From Lepeophtheirus salmonis (taxonomy: Eukaryota > Arthropoda > Copepoda > Siphonostomatoida > Caligidae): a stretch of 64,000 bases of DNA. Within the stretch, counting starts at the first letter, position 1. Each line of letters opens with the position of its first letter. The position numbers and the translations under genes were made by a program. Of the stretch, positions 33,279-44,588 are shown in pieces. The stretch spans positions 22,568,001 through 22,632,000 of the forward strand of contig NC_052140.2 in the NCBI RefSeq assembly GCF_016086655.4, in the 5' to 3' direction. The notes under the pieces are model-generated. The model had not been told where the DNA came from and did not search any database. It worked only from the letters and a program-made list of their open reading frames with translations.

Positions 33279-34290
33279 ATGGACCCAGAGTTCGTTTTGA
33301 AGCATTTGGAGGACCCCTAAATTCTTTGTGAAGTGTTCCAGGTGGGTTTTAACCTGCTTGGTGTCTTTGAAGTACCCTTATTCAGCCCATGGGCCCATGG
33401 TACATTTTGAAGTATTTAGAGGGGAACTAAAATGCTTTGTAAAATTTTAACCTCCTTGGTATTTTTTTTACTCTAGCATTATTCAACCCATGGTTCGGTG
33501 TTTATTGTGAAGCATTTGGAGAGGGCTTAAATGCTTTTCAAAGTGGCAACGGTGGTTTTTCAGCTACCTGCTGTATTTGTCGTACCCTTAATCAACCCAT
33601 GGGGCAAGTTAATTTGGAAGGATTCGGAGGTAGACTATTTTTATTATTAAAACATTTATTGCTACATATTATGTAAAAACATATAATCAGTACGATCATA
33701 TGTAAACATAACTTTAACTTGTGGTTCCCTCCTAATAGTTTTCCGGATTTTATTCTCCTACTGCAGTACGTCCTAAACATGTTCAGCCAGCGCCCGACAC
33801 ATGAATCCATTAAGATACTGGAGAGGCTGGAAACAGAATGCCCTTGAAAAGTCAAAAATTGTCCAAAAGCTGTGTCCGCTGAATAATAAATTCAGGACAT
33901 TCATAGACCCAATAAAGTGGTTATTTTTCTCTTAAACTACACCCACGACATAGTGGGCTAACTTCATGGTGCATAAGGTGATAGTGTTGGTTTAAGAGAC
34001 AATGACCAGTGGTAAACTGAATCAAGGAGATCAGTTTTCTTTTTGAAAAATACAAGAGATTCTTCTGCCTCCAATGTCTAACTCTTGGGAGTATCGCACG
34101 GATTTGACCCCAATAGTCAAGGTTCGGCCAAAGCCATTTGTCTATGTAATGGACAGATACCTTCTCTCTAAGAGATGACCAAGGGAGGAGGTCGATCCGG
34201 AGCTACAGCTTCGGAGGTTGCATTAATGCTTTGTAAAATGGTGGTGGTGTTTTGAACCTTTTTGGTGGTTCTACCATTACACCAAACAAG
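33279..34290. repeat. About 105-bp minisatellite, interrupted
   Basis: Three complete imperfect units begin at 33279, 33389 and 33490, each with ATGG. A fourth starts at 33599 and is cut at about 33631. Unit lengths are 110, 101 and 109 bases. Shared words in order are TTTTGAAGCATTTGGAG, TAAAATGCTTTGTAAA, GGTGGTTTTAACCTGCTTGG and TACCCTTATTCAACCC. The cut unit resumes at 34210 (TTCGGAGGTTGCATTAATGC) and ends near 34290. The sequence between is the insertion listed next. Confidence 0.72.
33632..34209. mobile_element. 578-bp insertion with 9-bp target duplication
   Basis: The nonamer TTCGGAGGT at 33623-33631 is repeated at 34210-34218, exactly at the two edges where the minisatellite unit breaks. 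The inserted sequence has no inverted ends and no poly-A. On the minus strand a stretch reads like protein (LRERRYLSIT, then FGRTLTIGVKSVRYSQELDI), which may be a decayed retroelement or host fragment. The class of the insertion is unknown. Confidence 0.5.
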
Positions 34291-35731
34291 TTTTGGGCAG
34301 AGGTATTCTGATTTTGTTAATAAATGACTGCAAATTTTCTCAAAGGCAATTTTTCCTCAGGCAATTTTCTCCAACACAATATTCCCTGCACGGGTAAATA
34401 TATAATCGCCGTTCAACTTCGTTGGCAGAGGTAAAAATAATTTTAACGGATATATTTTTTACTAACGGGATTCCTGAATTTCCGAAAAATATGGAAATAT
34501 GGTACGACGTAGCTCAATGGACCCCACGCTTGGGAGAAATTATTCTCTTGAACTCAATGTACATAGGTTTGCGCCCCGGTCGTTCCTAGAGAAGGAAATA
34601 TACTTCACGTTTGTACACTTCAAAGAAGATTCCTAGGTCAGATGGAGTATATGTAATACTATAATGTTTAATTATACTTAATCAGTGTAACTCCATCGGA
34701 CCAATTAAAGGATCATTAAAAAAAATATATTTCCCGGAATCTTGCTCAACGACCATTTCCCGGGAAATGTGAATACCTACTATAGATAGACATATTCTGA
34801 CCAGGCAATTTATGATCACGATGTAGCACGTATGTTGATACATATGTATATGAAAAAGAATACCGAAAATTATCCTTACAAAGATTGAAAAGTATTTTAT
34901 CTACAACAAACATGAAAACATCTGTTGTTATTAAAATACGTTCTTGGGGTACGTACTTCTCAGTTATTATTATGGACTTGCTGAGTATTCATTTATAAAG
35001 TGACTTGAATCTCTCTAGTACATCGAAAGATATGTTAATATTATATAACATTGTTAAAATCTTCCTATCCCGTAAAAAAAAACTCAAGGTATTGTTCAAG
35101 TGCCAAATTGCTATTATCGTTGGGATCTTATCAAATTAAAAAATACTTATTTATATGGAAAAGATGCTAGAAATCAAAGACCAATTTACTGTAAGTTTCA
35201 AATAGGGTTGTACCAATGCATCGGAATCGGTATTTGCTCAATAATCTCGATTCTACTGATATCTATGCATAATAATTTATATGGATAATACTACTAATTT
35301 GAGGTCATTTTTGGAGAGAAAAATTGTAAGGTTACAAATCAATAAAATAGCTAAACTAGACAGATTTAAAATAAAGAAAATAAAGGAGGGAGTAATTGAC
35401 TAGAAAGTAACAATTTAATAATAACCATATTTTTGAATGAATTGTATCACGAGTCGTGCAAGAAGTTGTAATGGTAGGAGTTGGGTTGAACGGTTTACTC
35501 TGAAACCAATAAGTAACTTTTTCACTAAATATTTCTTTTTTTTTTGCTTCTTGAACAATATATTTTTTCTTGGGTCGAACAATATTGTTTAAAACAGAAC
35601 TGAAGTTAAGTCCATATTTTCTGAGTCAAGTTCAAGTCATCAGTATTCGTCCCAGGTATATTAAGAAAGACACGAGTCCGGACCCGAGCACTGGTTTATA
35701 CATATTTCAATTCCTAGGAAAAGCATATATA
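34291..35731. other. No recognisable gene
   Basis: AT-rich. A TACCAATGCATCGGAATCGG word at about 35212 hints at a dispersed repeat. The 35600-35690 part has degenerate AAGTCC/GAGTCCGGACCCGAGC words related to 6141-6375. Nothing coding. Confidence 0.45.
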
Positions 35732-36480
35732 CAGGGAGCGGGGATCAAATTGTCGCCAAAATATTTTTCTACAAAAAACAACACAAAATATACATTTTCT
35801 AACTTTTTTATTGAAAATCAAAACCTGACGAGCATATAGGTATAGAGTAGCCATTCATTCGATATATCAATCAATAACGGCCTCAATACGGCCTCTGAAC
35901 CGGCTGCAGGCTCTTCTGACCATCTCATTGTCCATGTTGCCGAATACCTCCTTGATGGAGTCCATCAGGCTGGCCTTGGTGCTATGGGGATGTCTGGGGA
36001 ATGACAAAATAGTCCAATGGGTTAAGGTCAGGAGAGTTAGGAGGCCACATATCCTTGGTTAAAACGTCATAACAGTTCTCGGTTAACCACTGCATGGAGA
36101 TTTTGGACACATGGCAGGGTGCACAGTCCTGTTGCTACACCCAGGGCCTGTCTCCTGCCTTCATGGACTTCATGGTCATCCCAACCATCTTCTTCACCTT
36201 GTCGACAAAGTCGGTGCCCTGACCTTCCTGTCGGCGTCCTCCTCCTTGGGTGCCCTCTTTATGGTGGCATCAACATCCCAGGTGTCCTCTAGCTTCTTAC
36301 GGATACGCTGAACAGTCCGTAAATTCACTCCAATGGTTGAAGCAATAGTTGAATTGGAGATTTCACCAATCCATTATTAACCAATGCCATGACTACGGCA
36401 GTTGGACCTCGGTTTTTATTTGAAAGCTCCTCGTTCCAGTTTATAGCTCTTTATCTCCTCATATGATGACGGCATGATGC
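35732..36480 (-). mobile_element. mariner-like family B copy 1, internally deleted
   Basis: The left end CAGGGAGCGGGGATCAAATT, with TA before it, is the 3' terminal repeat of family B; the next 60 bases almost equal the end of the 44589-45285 copy. On the minus strand the transposase has an N-terminal helix-turn-helix (TIGVNLRTVQRIRKKLEDTW, about 36348-36288). It then jumps to the second-Asp region and ends with MDSIKEVFGNMDNEMVRRAC (about 35965-35905). The block around the first catalytic Asp is deleted. The right end with its TIR was not found. Confidence 0.75.
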
Positions 36481-36649
36481 TAACTGAATTACGTATCGAG
36501 TTGTGAACCGTAAGCAGTTTTAGTATGAATTTTTCTTTTTCTTGTACATTGGTTTTTGTTTTATCCTCTGCATGTTTGCTTGTCTTTTGGTTAGGATTAC
36601 AGTTACATACAAAGTTGTACGAAAGTTATAGATTTTGACCTAAATTGTC

Positions 36650-37140
36650 TAGAAAGAATTTTTTGAAATTTGAAATTGTTGCAAACAAAATTTATATTTT
36701 AAATTAAATTTTAGAAATTTATCATGAATTTTTGAAAAAAAATTTAAAAAATTGTACCATTTGTTTTTTAAAATAAAAATTATATTGCAAATTTAAGGAA
36801 TTTTTTTTTCAAAATATTTAATTTGACAAGAATAGCTTTTATTTGGTAACCAAAATTTATTTTAATTTGTCTATTATCAAGGTTTCCAAACAAAATATTT
36901 CAAAAAATTGTCTGTTAATAGCTTTGGATTTTTTAAATTTTTTTTTGAATTCCAGAAAACACATGGTCAAAAATATAATAGTATAATTTAATTGTTACAA
37001 ATCACTCAGCTTTATTTTTGATCTTTGAAAAATTTAATATTTGTTTTTTTAAAATAAAAAAAATAAAAAATTTTGAATATTTAAAAACTTTGGATTTTTA
37101 AATTTTTTTTTCGAAAAAAGTCTGATTACAAATCACTCAA
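36650..37140. repeat. AT-rich minisatellite
   Basis: T-run and A-run units with TAGCTTTGGATTTTTTAAA-like words. It belongs to the same group as 7790-8520. TTACAAATCACTCA occurs at about 37000 and again at about 37126, an extra internal duplication. No terminal CAGGGGC or TAGTGATGGGA ends were recognised. Confidence 0.5.
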
Positions 37141-37394
37141 GATCAAAATTTATTTACTTCATTTATTGTTCAAAGATTTAAAAACTATTTATGTTTATGG
37201 ACATTTGTATCGTCTTCATGAAAAAATTTAATTATATAAATAGCTGAATAAATAAAAAATCCATTATTATTTAATTATATTTGTATGCGGTCAATAGTTA
37301 CTTCATGAGTTTCAACTTACAAAACCGACTACATAATATAGTCAAAAAAATTACTAACAAATTCAAAAAAAATTATGAATTATTTTCTTTTCTT

Positions 37395-37835
37395 ATGCCT
37401 TAATAATAATAAATTTTTTTTTTTTTTTTAATTTGACCTCATTTTGAAGTACTTCCGTAACGCTGGAAATTTGACCGGATGGAGGGTAACAGTTTTTGAT
37501 TGCACTTAAAAAATAATTTAGGAAGTCATTACCAACACCTAAATACATCTCATGATCCATGATAATTTTGCATTTCGTCAAAAAATAACGGGATACACTC
37601 TGTACATTGTATAGTAGACCTGTCCATTTGTCACTTTTTTTTTGGAAATGTTGAGCAATCATATGCTAAAAATATGCATTGTTTAAAAAACGATGACTGA
37701 CAAATTTTGAACAATTTTGAAAAAGTTTTAAAGGTTGCCACCCAATGCCCTTGAAGTTTTGAAAATTGAGGGTTTTTTGTTCTTTGGATATCTTCTAACC
37801 ACAAGCAGATATGATGAAATGTATTTTGCAACTTT
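37395..37835 (-). pseudogene. Decayed transposase-like fragment
   Basis: The minus frame 37662-37393 includes KWTGLLYNVQSVSRYFLTKC followed by KIIMDHEMYLGVGNDF. The last motif resembles the first catalytic Asp block of a Tc1/mariner transposase (hydrophobic-MD-E-Y). The frame upstream (37831-37631) may be an earlier part of the same protein (FKTFSKLFKICQSSF). It ends in a run of lysine codons. No TIRs found; assignment is tentative. Confidence 0.4.
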
Positions 37836-38135
37836 TTTTACATCAGGAATTTATCTTTAAAAAATATAAATGTTACTTTATTCTTAAATTAGTTTCTTTG
37901 ATTTTAAACGGAATAGAAGAATTTTTGTTCAAAGCTCATAGTACGTATTAAATCTATCTTTATATATTTAATCAAACAACAATATCACAAAATCTTTATG
38001 GTAAAAAACCCAACATATTATCAGAGGGACTTTGATCTTTTATAAAACTTTTTTTTTATTAGCTCCTTTTGTTAAGTAAGTCATCGAATTTCTTTAAGAA
38101 ATTCGAAAAATATTTTCTTAATGTTTTCTTATGTA

Positions 38136-38390
38136 CAGGCTTGGAATTTTATCTCAGGAACAAGTTTAGAGCTAAATATCTTGGCAAAATCAGATCTCTG
38201 TTTATAAAAAGTTTGCTCATCAGACTCAACTCTCAAAACTGAATAGAACACCGCCGCGCGGTCATTATTATGTGCATCCGTGACGGGTACACGCTCAAGG
38301 AGGCAAATAACTCCACAGATAATAATGCTAGAGAGCTAATTAACAGATCCGATGTCACACATAGATGGCGCTGTTTTCTTCTTCTTCAAA
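38136..38390 (+). mobile_element. mariner-like family D, 5' fragment
   Basis: TACAGGCTTGGAATTTTATC at the left edge, then AAATATCTTGGCAAAATCAG and ACTCCACAGATAATAATGCT, match the first 220 bases of the 23562-24684 element. A short reading of the transposase start (IRDGYTLKEANNST) is visible at about 38275-38315. The rest is missing. Confidence 0.65.
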
Positions 38391-39747
38391 TTCATCTCAT
38401 TTTCTCTCTATACTAATCTTCAAAAGAAAAGGTGTCAAAATTTTTATGAGCATGCCCACTTTTATTATTTCTAAAACAATGGATCAAAACAATTTTGGAC
38501 TTTAATTTTACACTTCTTCTTGATGAAAAAAATAAAAATAAAGTTCAAGCTAATGGCTTGAAAAGTGTTATGGGGTTCTGCTCCATAAAATGAATAATAA
38601 AAAAAAGGTTAATAATACTTTAAAAAAGCCAATTTTGAATGAAAGTAATTGTGTTTTCTTTGGTGTGAAGCCTGGGGCTTTTTCAGCCGATATTATATAT
38701 TTATGGTACTAGTTAATTTTGCCTTAAACTATTTTGCCGAATGACATTTTGATTAAAAATATTTCGTTTTAATATATGTATAAATGAAATTTATATGTCG
38801 TTTTTAGTTATTTCTTGTAAAAAAATGATATTTCCATGGAGTTTATTAAATCAAAATATGTACTGTGGATGACTATAAAACCTATTAAATGATTCTTTTC
38901 TGTTGGAAAAACGATAAAATTATTCCCCAAATTTCAATGCCTACACTAACGAAATTTTAAAATGCAATGAATTCAAACCAGAGACAAAATAAGTAATGAA
39001 ATTTGTAAAGCAAGAAAAACCAAAATTAATAAACACGCCAACAATTCCAAAAGAAGAATAGCTAATTATTTCTCGAACAGTAATTATCATTCATATAGAA
39101 AATACTCTTTGATTGACGAACTAACAGAATAAATTACGGGTAAAACTACGGGCACCATACATATATACGATTAGGGATCAACAAAAAAAAATTGTGTGCC
39201 TATCCTTTTGAAAACGGAGAATAAGTATAATAAAACTTTTTACTTCGTTTAGTTATCGAAAATAATAATATATATGACGTATCAAGTCAGACGTGGGAAT
39301 CAACAGCTGAAAGCAAAATATATAGCGAATACGTCATCCAGCAAAATCTCCAAGGGACAAAAAATGTTCGCAGGATAAATATCTAATACCTATTTAACTT
39401 TGGTAGAGGTTGCGTGATCCTCATTTTGTATATTTTGTGCAATGTCTGTAACCTATACATGTATAATATAAATATTCATTTCTCATTTATCCAAAAGGAT
39501 AAATTAATTACCCAACAACCCAAGCAAGCGCCATATGGCACTTAGCCTTACATATGTCACTCTCAATTTGTTTTATCTTATCTGTTCTAATTTCAGCCGT
39601 TGTTTTTCCCCATGAAGCGTCTGTATATTGTATACAACATACTCACATAAAGCAAATCCTAATAACATGGAAACTTAATCTGACATCCCCATAATCCGAT
39701 TCTTTTATTTATTAGCCTATAAGATACACCACTCAATGAATTTGAAT
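38391..39747. other. No recognisable gene
   Basis: About 1.4 kb of AT-rich sequence. GTGGGAATCAACAGCTGAAAG (about 39293) is a word that recurs in altered form at about 42062. No open frame of note. Confidence 0.45.
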
Positions 39748-39872
39748 ATACCGGGTGCGGCAACATAACTTCCTTTTTTATAAGGCGTGGCGATGAGGGT
39801 GTAGGAGTATTAATGGAGTGAACAGGGTTTCATTCTAGAGCTCAGATTCTAAAGTCCGTACCGTCATGCGTT
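39748..39872 (+). repeat. 5' end of another Tc1/mariner element, cut by family A
   Basis: The segment starts TACCGGGTGCGGCAACATAA. It reads a short transposase-like start (EQGFILELRF) before it is broken by the left end of the family A copy at 39873. The family is otherwise unknown in this window. Confidence 0.35.
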
Positions 39873-40710
39873 GTACCGAGTGGTTCATTAAAATATGAAC
39901 ACTTTGTATTATAAACTTTAACAATATATAATTGATTAATTAACAATAGAATATCAACAAAGTTAATACTATCAATAGATGTGTGTTCGGTGCTCTGTTA
40001 AACATTAATGTAGCTGCCCTTAGTGGCAATAATGGCTTGCAGGTGGTGGCGAAAGGCCTGTAATACGCTGTGGATGTAGCCGTCTGTCTTTGCGTCTCAG
40101 TGCTGCCTGAAAGTGGCTTTGAGTGCCTCGGTGTTTGGATGACGAAAACTGCAGGCCTTTTCCTCGACATGCACCCAATATGTGTAGAAAAGGGGGTTTG
40201 CATCAGGGCTATAGGGGGCCGAAAGAGTCTTGCAGCAGAAGAAATGGGGTTCTTTCATTGCTGGTGTGTCAAAAGTTGCTTCTCTCCCATTCACAAGACT
40301 ATTTCCACCCACTGTTTTGATATATCCCTCGACAGTCTACTGTGAAACTCCGAAATCTTTTACTTTTGACCCTTATGGACTTGAGAGGATTGGCATGAGC
40401 TGTTTTCTTTAACTCCTTCATGTCCAGTTTGGCTTTTTTGACAGTGCTCTTCTTCCTCTACAACGTTTTGGACTTATTAACAGCGTAGACGGTGATCCTG
40501 GAGACGTTTGGAGGGACGAATAGAAATTCGTCGATCACGTTCAAGTGACTTTTTCTCGAATTGCGCGTAAGCTAGAGAGCTCAGTTTTTGTTTGGCGTTT
40601 TAAATAATTGTTTATGCTTTAACAAATTTAAAAATGAATTAATTTTAATTACTACTGTTTCATTAGTTATTGAATTAGTATGTGTTCAGTTTTCAATGGA
40701 CCAACCGGTA
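39873..40710 (-). mobile_element. mariner-like family A, 838-bp deletion derivative
   Basis: Both TIRs are present: TACCGAGTGGTTCATTAAAA on the left and CAATGGACCAACCGGTA on the right. On the minus strand, readable pieces of transposase run from the N-terminus near 40550 to the C-terminus near 40000. In the frame at 40312-40097, PAMKEPHFF is joined directly to APYSPDANPL. The first and second catalytic Asp regions have therefore been deleted while the third (SPDANP) remains. The same junction layout is seen in the copy at 57334. Confidence 0.8.
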
Positions 40711-40752
40711 TTAATTCTAGTACAAGTTTTGGGTACCCACTCTGTACGAGTA
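40711..40752 (-). repeat. Terminal fragment of mariner family E
   Basis: GTTTTGGGTACCCACTCTGT followed by a TAC is, reversed, the end of the family E element that starts at 42246. It adjoins the family A copy. Confidence 0.5.
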
Positions 40753-41404
40753 TAGAGACAAACTTTGCTTTATTAATCCATTGTAGATACCATCGTAGAT
40801 AATATTTTACATACAAAACTTCCTTGAAAGGAATACACGGAGTAATTGCAACATTTCTTCATATGTATACCCATATTTATGTTCATGTAGTACTTAAGTA
40901 GATGATATAAGTTCAAACTTCCAGGTCAGAGGACATGAGGTCAATAAGGTGATACAAATATGCCATTAAATGATATAAAACACTCATTCATTATTGTCTT
41001 CCATGATAATAATATGAGTCTCTAAGAAGGTTAACATCTTCATTTTGTACGTTTCTTCACTCTCATACATACGTTCAACACAAAAGCAAGCTGGAATTAT
41101 TGTTCTCGAAATTAAAGCTAGATTAGATTTTTATATTCTTCAATAAATAATTATATCGTCAATTTCTCTGCTCTAATTAAATCAAAAATTAAAATTAAAT
41201 AAATAGAAATTGATAAGTTGTATATTAGAAGGAAGTTAAATTAAATTTCATAGCATCGTTACCTTTATTATATCCCGCAACGTTTCATCCAAAAAGAAAC
41301 AGATAAAAAGCCCGAAATCATCTGGTAGTTGGCCAAATATGTCAATCACACCAACTGCTATTTATTTCTGAAGTACTCCTAGACAATCAGTCACATATTA
41401 TTTA
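40753..41404. other. No recognisable gene
   Basis: AT-rich spacer; nothing assignable. Confidence 0.45.
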
Positions 41405-41430
41405 TCTACCGATTTTTCGGTCCAGACCGC

Positions 41431-41546
41431 AGTCTCAACCCGTGGACCATTTTATTTTCGGTCTCAATTTGTAGAACCATTTTAATTCGGTCTCCCTTTA
41501 TGAACCGATTTTTTTTGGTCTCATATATTATGAGAGACCATTTTCT
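41431..41546. repeat. 29-bp tandem repeat (GGTCTC...ACCATTTT)
   Basis: Four units start at 41431, 41460, 41489 and 41517, spaced 29, 29 and 28 bases. Each begins GGTCTC (AGTCTC in the first), has an ACCATTTT or ACCGATTTT core at positions 17-25 and ends in a T-rich stretch. Decayed GGTCT/GACCGA words continue to about 41890 (for example GGACCGATCTAGAC and GGTCCAAACCGAGC). No gene overlaps it. Confidence 0.7.
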
Positions 41547-41560
41547 TAGATCAACCGTCA

Positions 41561-42245
41561 TTCATTTTTTTCAGAGAAATCTCAAAAGTACATCATGATA
41601 AGTTCTAGACCAAATACTGTATACATATATGAGACAACAGGATCAAAATTAATCTGAGCAATCTTTGTTTAAACTTTGTATAACATCATTGTACTTGAAA
41701 AAACTGATGGTCATGTTATAAACAATTTATCTGTAAAATCGGTGTTAACCGATTTTTTTGTCACCAAACTAGAGCAAATTTTTCCTTTGGACCGATCTAG
41801 ACAGAATTTTTATATGAGAGGTCCAAACCGAGCTTTTTTATTGGTCCAACAAAGAATATAATGGTCTCAGACTGATCTAGGATTTCTAGACTGAAACCCA
41901 ACAATAGTATTAATATATTTCATCTCTATATGATAGCCAAAATTTATTCATATAAATAATAAAATGACCAATATTATACGAAACTTAAATACGACGAGAT
42001 AATTGTTTTAATGTCCTTTTGGAAACGGATCATAGGTATAATATAAAGTTAGAGGAGGAAATCGACAGCTGACAGCAAAATGCATAGGGTATTTTTGTGT
42101 TGGTGAGGATACACTGTGTCATAAATCAAAATGAAGGTTTTAAACTATAGTTAAAATTCTTGGGTATATTAACACATTTTCAATACTAAGCTTATCGTTG
42201 AACGAAAATTGTCTATAAAATATTGGGCTGAAAGAATGGTTGTAT
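41561..42245. other. No recognisable gene
   Basis: AT-rich, with the decayed tail of the 29-bp repeat to about 41890. The 61-codon frame at 41676-41861 is a by-product of that repeat. Confidence 0.45.
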
Positions 42246-42824
42246 ACAGAGTGGGCAACCAAAAACTGCCAGTGGAATTTAATTACAATTTTATGGCATT
42301 ATTTTTAATTAGAAGGTTTCATTACACAACCAAATGACAGTTGAAACAAAAATAAAAAAGTTTCTCATTTTAAAAATGTCGAAGCAACAATAAAAAAAAG
42401 TAACACCTGTGTGACCTCATCTGCACCAAGGTCAGTGCCGAGAAGGGTACAAAGACCCTTTACATCTCCATCTGTACTCCCAACAATATTAGGAAGTCCA
42501 AGAACCAAAAACTCTGAAGCATTAATATGGCTAACATTTGGCCTGCCTCCATGTGGCTCTCTTCAAACCCCCTATTGGTGGCAACAAATTGGAGTTTTCT
42601 GTTGCCAACATAGCTGATGTGGAGGCTAAGATCAAGAAAGACCTCACAACCTCAATCTGCCAGATGTCCAAGCATAGAGAAGTCGACCCCAAGACCATGC
42701 ATAAGGCCGTCCATGATATCAGGGGTCTGAAATAATATGTAAAGACGACCAGGCATCTCCTCACCGACTCCATGAAACAGCAGAGGATTGACAGTTGGAA
42801 AATTGTGCTCTTCTACCTCTGGAG
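42246..42824 (+). mobile_element. Tc1/mariner family E, 5' half
   Basis: Starts CAGAGTGGGCAACCAAAAAC, preceded by TA. A transposase N-terminus is readable at about 42590-42735: EFSVANIADVEAKIKKDLTT, QMSKHREVDPKTMHKAVHDI. It continues in a second frame with RHLLTDSMKQQRIDSWKIVL. This is the paired helix-turn-helix region with the usual linker. The frame before 42590 is disrupted. At 42825 the sequence is cut by the hAT TIR. The catalytic half is not seen in the window. Confidence 0.68.
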
Positions 42825-44588
42825 CAGTGGTTCTTAAACTGTTGGGGAATGGCGGAGTTGCCAATTGTGGAATGATCGGTCGGACAGAAGAACCATTGCA
42901 TCTAAATTTCAACGAAATTTAGAATCATAAGCATTTACAAGACTGTTCTAATTACAAAAAAAAAAAAAAACCAATACATGAGGTACTGTAAGACATCTTT
43001 AGATAAAAGTGACACCCCTGTTGGATTAGAGATGTCAACAGCGGCTCCCCACATACTCACTTCTGTTGCGTCTTTTGTTGCTGTAAAAGGTGGGTAACAG
43101 AACTCACATGATTAAGTAATTACTCATTACCTGTATATATTCCTATGGTTATTCTATTTAGTGTGTGTTGCGATGATATTATATGTTAAAGGTTAAGATT
43201 TGTGAATGCACGAAAACAGCAATCGTTGGTTGGGGCGCAGTCAGGCCTGAGTCGTGGGAGCATGTTTCATCACGCACCCTGTTTGTAGTAGTTTTGAGCA
43301 CATCCTAGGCTTGAAAATAGCATTGCACCTCTATCCCTCCATCTATAAAAGTGAGGTGCAGCAATCAGCCCAGTGGGAGTGCATAGTTGGGAGCCTGTCG
43401 TGAGTTGGCGTTTTAGAGCATATTTGAGATTCAAACCAAATCGCAAAACCCCCTGTTTGACCTAGCATCATATTTGTACTGCCCCATTTCAAAAGTGGAA
43501 CCGAACATTGCGGCATTCGTCAAGGCAGAACAAGTGCATCAGTCCCATTAACTTGTATGCGTCTTGTATTGCATTTTTTGTATGTTTTTTATGGGCCAAA
43601 TATATTGCGAAAAAAACATAATAAATCTTTTCATTTGTATTCTATGTTGTACGTACCGCACAAGGTTCACAGCCGTGCAGGGAAAACTCCCCTGGGGAAA
43701 ATTCCCCGTTGACGCACGACGCACTAAACGTGATCACAGGGCAGCATTTTCGAATGTAGCTAATCTCACCTAACCATATGACGTTACTGAATTCTGAATC
43801 CAAACACTATCAGTTTGTTGTTGCTGGGTAACTGACTGAGAATGGATCGTTTTGTTATCAGAAAAAGAAGTTCGGAATCAAATCCATCTACGTCAAATAC
43901 AAATGTAAGTATACCGCCAAAAATAGGAAGTTATAATTCTACTTGTAGTACTGTCAAATCGACGTCTGAACCATGAAGTTAAATGAAAAATAGATCATGA
44001 ACGCGACAGTATAATGATTCCTTTTTGAAATTTGGTTTCATAAATTGCGCTAACGCAAATCAAAAGCCCCTCTGTGTTTTGTGCAGCGAGTTGCAGGCTA
44101 ACGCAAGTTTGAAACCATCAAAACTGAAACGACATTTAGAAACGAAACACGGGGAACTCGTGGATAAGCCTATCGAATATTTTCAGCGGAAGCAACGTGA
44201 GTTAAAGTTATCGGCTCAAGTTCTTAATCGCTCAACTACCTTGAATGGCACGCACAAATGGCTTCATATTTGCTTGCATATCGTCTGGCTAAAGAGAAAA
44301 TGTCAGTGGCTGAAAAATGTATTCTTCCGGCATCTCTGGATATGGTACTTACCATTTTCGATGACAAGTCTATAGAAAAATTGAGAAACATTCCTCTGAG
44401 TAACAACACAATGTGTCGGCGGCGAATATGTGCATTGCAGAGCATTTGGAAGCCCAGCTTATTACTAGATTAGCCAGGGATTTTGCTATCCAACTAGATG
44501 AGAGTACTGTTGTTACAAATTCTACAACACTGTTAGTTTATGTGAGGTAGACATGGCAAGATGACTTTATGGAAGATTTTCTTAAGTA
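42825..44588 (+). mobile_element. hAT element, 5' part, inserted in family E
   Basis: CAGTGGTTCTTAAACTG at 42825 is the hallmark end of many hAT elements (CAGTGGTTCTCAAACT type). The leader of about 1 kb before the gene is GC-richer than the surroundings. The gene begins at 43842. The element is cut by a family B mariner at 44589. No matching right TIR was found after 45287, so the 3' half is deleted or beyond recognition. Confidence 0.72.
43842..44586 (+). pseudogene. hAT transposase with BED finger (ZBED5/FAM200-like)
   Basis: ATG at 43842 opens MDRFVIRKRSSESNPSTSN. The frame has three stops between about 43975 and 44005. It resumes in the same frame with the BED-type zinc finger at 44020-44160: CVLCSELQANASLK has the Cys pair and LKRHLETKHGEL the two His. 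After a shift near 44240, MASYLLAYRLAKEKMSVAEK (44258) leads into the hAT core. A third frame gives EHLEAQLITRLARDFAIQLD and then DESTVV (about 44435-44515); the Asp of QLDEST is the first catalytic residue. The gene ends at the mariner insertion. It would supply DNA binding and the start of the catalytic domain only, and is non-functional. Confidence 0.78.

Noticed and set aside
33279..33638. CRISPR-like array
   Set aside because: Units are about 105 bases, imperfect and contiguous with no unique spacers; this is a minisatellite in eukaryotic DNA.
33632..34209. LINE reverse transcriptase in the 578-bp insert
   Set aside because: The minus-strand LRERRYLSIT stretch is suggestive, but I could not find the YADD-type catalytic motif or a poly-A tail.
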